Below are positions 7,366-12,439 of a DNA stretch of 12,439 nucleotides, one piece after another. Made by a program: the position numbers and the translations under genes. The number at the start of each line of letters is the position of its first letter. Positions within the stretch are counted from its first letter, which is position 1. The DNA lies in contig CAYTET010000057.1 in NCBI GenBank assembly GCA_964436975.1, forward strand, positions 1 through 12,439, read 5' to 3'. The stretch is from CAYTET01 sp964436975 (lineage in GTDB: Bacteria; Bacillota_I; Bacilli_A; Erysipelotrichales; Erysipelotrichaceae). Under the pieces are notes generated by a model. The model was not told where the DNA came from and did no database searches. It was given only the letters and a program-made list of their open reading frames with translations.

Positions 7366-8926
7366 TTTTTTGTGTCTCCTGTCTGCGGGTTAGAATCTTT
7401 ATCTTCGTATACAGCGGGGCCAGCCGGCCGTATATCTTCCGGTAAACCTGCTGATACAGCTCCTGGTATTTTTTATGAATGGCCATATCAGGCTGGAAGG
7501 TTTCCTTTTCATGCACCATGGCGGCAATCGCCGGCGGATAATCGCTGAATTCACCGATGCCGACAAAACCGGCAATCGCCGAGCCCAGTCCGGCCGCCTC
7601 ATGGGTCTGGATCCGCTTGACCGGCAGGCCGAACATGTCGGCGGTAATCTGGCAGATCTCATCGCTCTGCGAACCGCCGCCGGCTACAAACAGCTCCCGG
7701 ATACGTTGGCCGGAGCGGTGTTCCATGCTGTACATGCCATCCATCAGGGCAAAGCCGATGCCTTCAATAATGGCCCGGTAGATGTGGATGCGGGTATGAA
7801 CATCGCTGAAGCCGATTACCGAACCGCGGGCATTTGGCTTAACAACCCCAGGCGTCCAGAAAGGCTGCAGAATCAAACCCTGGCAGCCCGGCGGAATTTC
7901 ATTGAGCCGGCGGTTGAGAATGTCCTCCGCACTGCAGTGCAACTGGGCAGCCTCCACACATTCTTTGGCGGCAAACTCCTTTTTAAACCAGGATATCAGC
8001 CAGAAACCCCGGTAAATCTCTATTTCAGGATTGTAGATGCCCTTAGCCACCCCCGGATAAGCCGGCAGAAACTTTTCCGGTTCAAAATAGCGGCGGGTCG
8101 CAAACTGGATGGTGGCTGTGGTGCCGAAGGACAGCGCCGCCTGATCCGGACCGATTACGGAAAGACCCAAGGTTTCACACCCCTTATCCGAACCGGTGGC
8201 AATCAGCGGCAGACCGGCCGCAATGCCGGTGGCCGCCGCAGCGGCCGGAGTGACTGTGCCGATAGTCTGGCCGGTCTGAACCAGCTGGCACATCATTTCA
8301 TCGGGAATGTCACACATATTGCGCTTCAGATCACTGGCTGACTGCCACTGGCCCTTTTTGTAGTCAAAGGGAATGTGGCCGATCATATTGGCCGGACAGT
8401 CTTTCAGCTCACCGGTCAGACAGTAGTTGAGGTAAGTTGATACCATGACGTACTTTTTAGTCTTGGCCCATATTTCCGGCTGGTTTTCCATTATCCAGTT
8501 GGCCGAGGTTATCTGATACTGCTTCTTCAGGGCCTCCTCCATGCCGGCGGCCTTCAGGGCGATTTTGGCCCACCATTTGAAGGGCTTGATGGTATTGGTC
8601 TCCCGGCTGTCCAGCCAGAGAATGACATCGGTCAGCGGCTGGCCGGCCTCATCAAGGCAGAGACATGAATCCCTAATCGTCGTCAGCGTAACCGCTCTGA
8701 TCCTTTCAAAATCAGCCGGCTGCTGCTGCTTGAGCTGGCGGCAGATATCGCACATGGTCTGATAATAAAACTGCGGCTTCTGCTCAGCCCAGCCGGGCCG
8801 GACTGAAAAATACGGCTTTTCATAATGGCGCTGGACCAGACCAACAATAGTGCCCTTTTTATCAATCAGCATGACCCGCATGCTCTGGGTTCCCAGATCA
8901 AAGGTCAGAATCAACGGCTCACTCAT
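7349..8926 (-). CDS. FGGY-family carbohydrate/polyol kinase (glycerol kinase-like)
   Basis: The 525-residue kinase has the two actin-like FGGY domains: phosphate-1 motif DLGTQSMR (10-17), putative catalytic Asp247 in GSDKG, phosphate-2 motif SFGTTATI (266-273), and adenosine motif VAGGGSQSD (414-422). It should transfer the ATP gamma-phosphate to a sugar or polyol in the cytosol. Compared with E. coli GlpK, Arg (R85) and Trp (W104, in LWLDSR) are kept, but the GlpK Gln-Arg-Glu becomes Ile-Arg-Asp, and the GlpK Tyr135 region is not recognisable. Glycerol is therefore the most likely substrate from context, but another polyol cannot be excluded. The start is very well supported by AAAGGAGG eight bases upstream. 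The ATG overlaps the stop of the DUF1667 gene (ATGA), and the end overlaps the AGPS-like gene, so the genes are probably translationally coupled. Confidence 0.92.
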   Translation of the reverse strand: MSEPLILTFDLGTQSMRVMLIDKKGTIVGLVQRHYEKPYFSVRPGWAEQKPQFYYQTMCDICRQLKQQQPADFERIRAVTLTTIRDSCLCLDEAGQPLTDVILWLDSRETNTIKPFKWWAKIALKAAGMEEALKKQYQITSANWIMENQPEIWAKTKKYVMVSTYLNYCLTGELKDCPANMIGHIPFDYKKGQWQSASDLKRNMCDIPDEMMCQLVQTGQTIGTVTPAAAAATGIAAGLPLIATGSDKGCETLGLSVIGPDQAALSFGTTATIQFATRRYFEPEKFLPAYPGVAKGIYNPEIEIYRGFWLISWFKKEFAAKECVEAAQLHCSAEDILNRRLNEIPPGCQGLILQPFWTPGVVKPNARGSVIGFSDVHTRIHIYRAIIEGIGFALMDGMYSMEHRSGQRIRELFVAGGGSQSDEICQITADMFGLPVKRIQTHEAAGLGSAIAGFVGIGEFSDYPPAIAAMVHEKETFQPDMAIHKKYQELYQQVYRKIYGRLAPLYTKIKILTRRQETQKNEQAI

Positions 8927-9297
8927 TTCAGCTCCTCCTTTGAGGCATCATTGAGCAGATCGCTGGTCACAATAATATCAGCGCCCAGACCCCTTACATT
9001 TTTAATTACCGCATCCCCGGTTTTAAGCCGCTGCGTGACTGTTGTCTTTCTGATTTCATTGATAACATCAAAAATAGCGGCCTTGGGAATTTCCGTGCTG
9101 GTGCGGACCGGCAGAGCCGGCACGTCATCAAATACTGTTTTTACCGTCGTGCTGATTGTCCGCATCGGACAGGTTAACTCGGTTCTGGCAAACTGGGCCC
9201 CGCGGGGGCACCGGTTGCCCGTTACCGCAATGTCAGTTTTCTGGCGGACCACCGTGAGCTGACAGCTGTTAGGACAGACAATGCATGTCATTTCCAT
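8923..9297 (-). CDS. DUF1667 cysteine-rich protein of a GlpABC-like complex
   Basis: The 124-residue protein matches the DUF1667 family (COG3862, conserved CXXC-type cysteines). The N-terminus has C5-x2-C8-x3-C12 and C30 in NRCPRG, with a fifth Cys at 43 (TCPMRT), giving a likely four-cysteine site for an iron-sulfur cluster or zinc. No membrane helix is seen. In Bacillota and Thermotogae such proteins are found beside a GlpA-like dehydrogenase and an FAD oxidoreductase; here all three are adjacent and in the same order. By position it may replace E. coli GlpC as the electron-transfer partner, though GlpC is a larger, different iron-sulfur protein. The ATG follows the upstream stop by one base, with GAGG about nine bases before it. 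A second Met two codons in is an alternative start. The biochemical role is not established. Confidence 0.9.
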   Translation of the reverse strand: MEMTCIVCPNSCQLTVVRQKTDIAVTGNRCPRGAQFARTELTCPMRTISTTVKTVFDDVPALPVRTSTEIPKAAIFDVINEIRKTTVTQRLKTGDAVIKNVRGLGADIIVTSDLLNDASKEELK

Positions 9298-9298
9298 C

Positions 9299-10540
9299 TC
9301 AGTTAACCTCCGCTTCTATAATCGAATCCGGTGAAATGCCAAATTGGCTGAAATCAACAACCAGATGTTCCATTTCGGGCGGTTTCAGATGGGCATATTT
9401 CTTCTGGCAGACGGTTCGTCCGTCGACGCTGATGGTAAAAACCGCATCTGTCATTGTTTTCCGGCTGCGGAAATAAAGGGTTACCGGCGCCTGCGGGCTG
9501 ACGCTGACCCGCTGGGGCACCAGATATAGCAGACCGCTGCCGCAGTTTAGAGCCGCTTCAGGCCGTTTCTCATTAACAAACCGGGCGGCAGCCTGACCGG
9601 CCAATTCGCCGCTTTCCGTCACATAATCAACCAGATCATTGACATGCAGGGCATTGCCGCAGCTGAAAATGCCGGGCTGGCTGGTCATCAGGTTTTCGTC
9701 ACACTGTGGGCCTTTAGTGCGGCGGTCAATCTCAACATGCAGACTTTCGGCCAGTTCGTTTTCCGGAATCAGCCCGACTGAAAGAATCAGGGCATCGCAT
9801 TCAACAATCCGGGCAGTATCGGCCAGCGGGACCATCCGGTCATCCACCTGGCATATTTCAACTGCCGTCAGTCTTTCATCTCCGAATACCTTAGTCACCG
9901 TATGGGAAAGATAAAGCGGAATATTGAAGTCATTGAGACACTGCATGATATTGCGGGTCAGACCGGACGGCTCCGGCTTGGCCTCATAGACCCCTAATAC
10001 TTCTGCCCCTTCCAAAGTCAGCCGGCGGGCCATAATCAAACCAATGTCCCCGCTGCCCAGAATGACACATTTCTGAGCCGGCAGCTGGCCTAGGATATTG
10101 GTAAAATGCTGGGCCGTGCCGGCTGTATAGATGCCGGAAGGTCTGGTGCCGTGAATATTGACCTGCCGGGCCGTTCTTTCGCGGCAGCCGGTGGCCAGAA
10201 CAATTGTTTTGGTTTCAAAAATTACAGCACCCTGTCTGTTTACCACCGCCAGCCGGTAGCCGTTCGCGCATTTTTCAATATGGCTGACAAATGTCAGCAG
10301 GTAGCAGTCAATGTCCAGGGATTTGACCTCGTCAATAAACCGCTGGGCATATTCCGGGCCGGACAGCTTCTGGCCGAATCTGATCAGGCCGAAACCGTCA
10401 TGAATGCACTGCTTCAAAATGCCGCCCAGCCGGCTTTCCCTTTCAATCAGGGCAACCTTGGCATTTTGCCGGCAGGCGGCAATGGCCGCCGCCAGTCCGG
10501 CGGGACCGCCGCCGATTACAATTACATCATACTGTTTCAT
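9299..10540 (-). CDS. NAD(P)/FAD-dependent oxidoreductase (GlpB-position subunit)
   Basis: The 413-residue flavoprotein has an N-terminal FAD dinucleotide motif GGGPAG (10-15), a second Rossmann motif GSGDIG (162-167) likely for NAD(P)H, and a C-terminal FAD-contact segment IFSCGNALHV (291-300) followed by ESGELAGQAAA (309-319). The ATGCRERT segment (116-123) is typical of the pyridine nucleotide-disulfide oxidoreductase branch that includes the alpha subunits of sarcosine oxidase and HcnB-like proteins. Together with the upstream GlpA-like protein it probably forms a multi-subunit dehydrogenase that passes electrons from glycerol 3-phosphate to NAD+ or another acceptor. The last about 80 residues form a separate beta-rich tail. 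The start is supported by GGAGG eight bases upstream; it overlaps the glpA-like gene by 14 bp. It is only distantly like E. coli GlpB, so no gene symbol is given. Confidence 0.9.
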   Translation of the reverse strand: MKQYDVIVIGGGPAGLAAAIAACRQNAKVALIERESRLGGILKQCIHDGFGLIRFGQKLSGPEYAQRFIDEVKSLDIDCYLLTFVSHIEKCANGYRLAVVNRQGAVIFETKTIVLATGCRERTARQVNIHGTRPSGIYTAGTAQHFTNILGQLPAQKCVILGSGDIGLIMARRLTLEGAEVLGVYEAKPEPSGLTRNIMQCLNDFNIPLYLSHTVTKVFGDERLTAVEICQVDDRMVPLADTARIVECDALILSVGLIPENELAESLHVEIDRRTKGPQCDENLMTSQPGIFSCGNALHVNDLVDYVTESGELAGQAAARFVNEKRPEAALNCGSGLLYLVPQRVSVSPQAPVTLYFRSRKTMTDAVFTISVDGRTVCQKKYAHLKPPEMEHLVVDFSQFGISPDSIIEAEVN

Positions 10541-12281
10541 GCTGGCCGCCTCCGTTTTCTTTCAGATCTGCCGGCTTAGTCGGTCCGTAGGTTAAAACTG
10601 ACCCGGCACTGTTCTTTTTCACCTGGCTGACCGGAATATGGTCCAATTGGCTGATAATCTGGGTAACCAGGGGCAGACAGAAGCCGCCCTGGCAGCGGCC
10701 CATTCCGGGCCGCACTCTTTTTTTAACGCCGTCAATGGTGTGGACCGGAATAACGGCATTCAGGGCATCGAGAATCTCTCCCTTGCTGACCTCTTCGCAC
10801 CGGCAGACAATAATGCCGTAATCCGGATTCTGGCGGATCAGTTCATTTCTTTCCGCCCAGTCCATATTACGCAGCACCGGATGAGTATGCCGGCAGGGAT
10901 TAAAGGATTCATTCTTTTCAATCTTGCGGGTTTTGGCCAGTTCACTTACGGCCATGGCCGCTATATCAACGGCCACAGCCGGCGCCGTGGTCAGTCCGGG
11001 AGACTGGATGCCGGCACAGTGAATGAGATTGCGCGTCTGCCGGCCTTTCTCGATTATGAAGTCCTCCTCAAAAGTTGCGGCCCGCACCCCGGTAAAATAG
11101 GTGATGACATCCTGCCGGCTCAGCCCCGGAGCGGTCAGTTTCTGCTTGGCAAACACTTCATCAAGGCTGGACGATGCGGTGGCAAAGTTTTCTTTCTCAG
11201 CGGTCTCAACCGCGTTGGGACCGACTAAAAGATTATTATCGACGGTATGCAGGATGCCGCCGCCTTTGGAGTGATTCCGGTTGCGGCTGAGCAGTTTGAT
11301 GGACGAAATGGAATTGACCAGCCGGCCGGCTTTCTTATCCAGAATGGTATTGGTGCCGCGGCGGGAATGGATCGAATAAAACCGGTCCCCGGCCATGGCG
11401 GCAATGTCTTCGGCAAAGGTGCCGGCCGCATTGATGACAAGACGCGGATAAACCGTGCCCTGATTGGTTGAAACCGCCTTAATGAGGGCGTCTTTAACCG
11501 TCATACCAGTAACGATTGTATTCAGTTCGACTTCCGCGCCGTTTTCAACGGCGTTTTCGGCATAGGCAATGGTCAGTCCGTACGGGCAGACGCAGCCGGC
11601 ATCCGGATTATACATGGCAAAGGCAAAATCTTTATTAAGCTGCGGTTCGCGGGCGGCCAGTTCTTTTTTACCGATGATGCGGGTGTCTTTAATACCGCAG
11701 AAATACTTCTTTTCCATAGCATACAGCCAGACAACCGGCCGCAGCCATTTCTGCGTGAAACCCACATACTGGCCGCAGCGGTTAAAGCTGACGCCCAGCT
11801 GCCGGCAGACCGTATCATACATTTCATTGCCGGCCCTAACATAATGCTGCTTCAGGCTGCCGCCGGCCAGATCGATGCCCGGATGCACCTCGCCGTCATT
11901 GCGGCCGGAAGCCTGCATGGCCAGATCGGATTCCTTATCAACTAATAAAATACTGAGGTTATAGCGGCTCAGTTCCCGGGCAATGCTGGCACCCGAAATG
12001 CCGCCGCCGATAATCAGCACATCCACTTTTTTATCCTGCAGTTTGGTCGAATGCAGCTGCGGCTGGCGGACTGGGGCCTTTTTGGCCCCGGTAAATTCAA
12101 TGTCATTGACAACATGACGGTTTCCTTTGGGTATAACGCACATCTGACAGGCTTTGACGATGTAATTCCAGTCGTTCAATTGACCGGTTACCCTGATGCA
12201 TTCAGGAGTCAGTTCAGCTCTAACCTGGCCGTTAAACTGCCTGTCCAGCTTTTTCTGGATCCTTTTTTCCGGATTAAACAT
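10527..12281 (-). CDS. glpA: GlpA-like FAD-dependent glycerol-3-phosphate dehydrogenase with BFD [2Fe-2S] domain
   Basis: The 584-residue protein has three parts. Residues about 6-65 form a small BON-like N-terminal segment (IRVTGQLNDW ... GNRHVVNDIEFTG) not found in E. coli GlpA. Residues about 86-450 form a DAO-type FAD domain with GGGISG (92-97), the Glu/Asp region LLVDKES and a C-terminal FAD contact HCAGIQSPGLT (421-431). Residues about 488-545 form a BFD-like [2Fe-2S] domain with cysteines 493, 495, 530 and 535 (CRCE ... GRCQGGFC). This fits the anaerobic-type glycerol-3-phosphate dehydrogenase (sn-glycerol 3-phosphate to DHAP). It heads the operon; GAGG lies nine bases before the ATG at 12281. 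The exact substrate is inferred from family and the adjacent kinase; other 2-hydroxy or amino compounds are oxidised by related DAO proteins. Confidence 0.88.
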   Translation of the reverse strand: MFNPEKRIQKKLDRQFNGQVRAELTPECIRVTGQLNDWNYIVKACQMCVIPKGNRHVVNDIEFTGAKKAPVRQPQLHSTKLQDKKVDVLIIGGGISGASIARELSRYNLSILLVDKESDLAMQASGRNDGEVHPGIDLAGGSLKQHYVRAGNEMYDTVCRQLGVSFNRCGQYVGFTQKWLRPVVWLYAMEKKYFCGIKDTRIIGKKELAAREPQLNKDFAFAMYNPDAGCVCPYGLTIAYAENAVENGAEVELNTIVTGMTVKDALIKAVSTNQGTVYPRLVINAAGTFAEDIAAMAGDRFYSIHSRRGTNTILDKKAGRLVNSISSIKLLSRNRNHSKGGGILHTVDNNLLVGPNAVETAEKENFATASSSLDEVFAKQKLTAPGLSRQDVITYFTGVRAATFEEDFIIEKGRQTRNLIHCAGIQSPGLTTAPAVAVDIAAMAVSELAKTRKIEKNESFNPCRHTHPVLRNMDWAERNELIRQNPDYGIIVCRCEEVSKGEILDALNAVIPVHTIDGVKKRVRPGMGRCQGGFCLPLVTQIISQLDHIPVSQVKKNSAGSVLTYGPTKPADLKENGGGQHETV

Positions 12282-12349
12282 TGTGATACCTCACGTTCTC
12301 GCCCGTTTGGCCGACTTCTTTATTTAAGAGTGCCTCAAACCGCCTCACT

Positions 12350-12355
12350 TGTCAA
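12350..12355 (-). promoter_or_regulatory. Consensus -35 box (TTGACA) upstream of the glpA-like operon
   Basis: A perfect TTGACA on the minus strand lies about 70 bases before the glpA-like ATG. The 17-bp position carries only CACTCT, while the best AT-rich element (TTAAAT, 12327-12322) is 22 bp away. The -10 box is thus unclear, and the promoter may need an activator. The 158-bp leader region 12282-12439 holds no gene. Confidence 0.45.
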
Positions 12356-12356
12356 C

Positions 12357-12371
12357 TGCAATCGCTTCCAT
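12357..12371 (-). promoter_or_regulatory. Candidate cre (CcpA-binding) site of the glpA-like operon
   Basis: The minus strand reads ATGGAAGCGATTGCA, matching every fixed position of the relaxed cre consensus WTGNAANCGNWNNCA. It ends one base before the TTGACA -35 box. Catabolite control by CcpA is well known for glycerol genes in Bacillota, so the placement makes biological sense. Whether binding would repress or activate from this position is not decidable from sequence. Confidence 0.6.
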
Positions 12372-12439
12372 TTTCTATGGCCGGCTGTCAACCGAAAATG
12401 AAAATGTCCCAAAAAAAGTCAAACATTAGCACTGTCAAT

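Noticed and set aside
7363..7372. Run of seven A residues (minus strand) at the kinase/AGPS-like overlap, considered as a programmed -1 frameshift site
   Set aside because: The AGPS-like frame is +1 relative to the kinase, so a -1 slip would not fuse them. The downstream gene also has its own AGGAG and ATG.
7475..8341. Open 288-codon frame on the plus strand
   Set aside because: It lies wholly antisense to the FGGY kinase, which has all its family motifs. The frame is low-complexity, lacks recognisable domains and is a by-product of GC-rich codon use.
10638..11228. Open 196-codon frame on the plus strand
   Set aside because: It is antisense to the GlpA-like gene's FAD and BFD domains and shows no family resemblance.
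12322..12355. Long-spacer (MerR-type) promoter between TTGACA and TTAAAT
   Set aside because: The spacer is 22 bp, longer than the 19-20 bp of MerR promoters, and contains only weak dyad symmetry plus a TGAGGC direct repeat.
12411..12438. Poly-T run on the minus strand after TTGAC repeats, considered as a terminator of a gene beyond the right edge
   Set aside because: The preceding repeats are direct, not inverted, so no stem forms from the visible sequence.

Overview
The window looks like chromosomal DNA of a Bacillota (Firmicutes) anaerobe. The case rests on strong GGAGG-type ribosome binding sites, a sequence that fits the CcpA catabolite-responsive (cre) consensus, a glycerol-3-phosphate dehydrogenase-type operon containing a DUF1667 protein, and an XRE regulator fused to membrane helices. 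TGA is an ordinary stop codon. I cannot name a genus. I see no rRNA, tRNA, CRISPR array, insertion sequence or phage gene. Coding density is very high.

Left part (1-3783): the 3' part of an ABC exporter half-transporter (plus strand, cut by the window edge) converges with only 8 bp between stops on a membrane-anchored XRE-type regulator (minus strand). Upstream of the regulator, on the same strand, lies a MATE-family multidrug exporter. A 22-nt inverted repeat sits in the 97-bp gap between the regulator and the MATE gene.

Middle part (3805-5625): trmO (tsaA; methylation of t6A37 in tRNA) and a CorA-type divalent cation transporter, both on the minus strand and probably transcribed corA-trmO-MATE. 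A 135-bp gap upstream of corA holds a candidate promoter, a perfect 7+7-bp inverted repeat, and the intrinsic terminator of the next operon.

Right part (5626-12281, minus strand): the most interesting region is a tight five-gene operon with overlapping or near-abutting genes. In order of transcription it encodes a GlpA-like FAD dehydrogenase with a C-terminal BFD-type [2Fe-2S] domain and an unusual BON-like N-terminus, a NAD(P)/FAD oxidoreductase, a small cysteine-rich DUF1667 protein, an FGGY sugar/polyol kinase, and a large FAD-linked oxidase that strongly resembles alkyl-dihydroxyacetonephosphate synthase (AGPS). It starts downstream of a consensus TTGACA box abutted by a cre-like site and ends in a good hairpin-plus-U-tract terminator. 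The simplest reading is polyol (probably glycerol) uptake into triose phosphate: kinase makes glycerol 3-phosphate and the three-protein dehydrogenase makes DHAP. The AGPS-like enzyme suggests a more speculative branch in which DHAP units feed ether-lipid synthesis, or else an unassigned oxidation of a related hydroxy compound.
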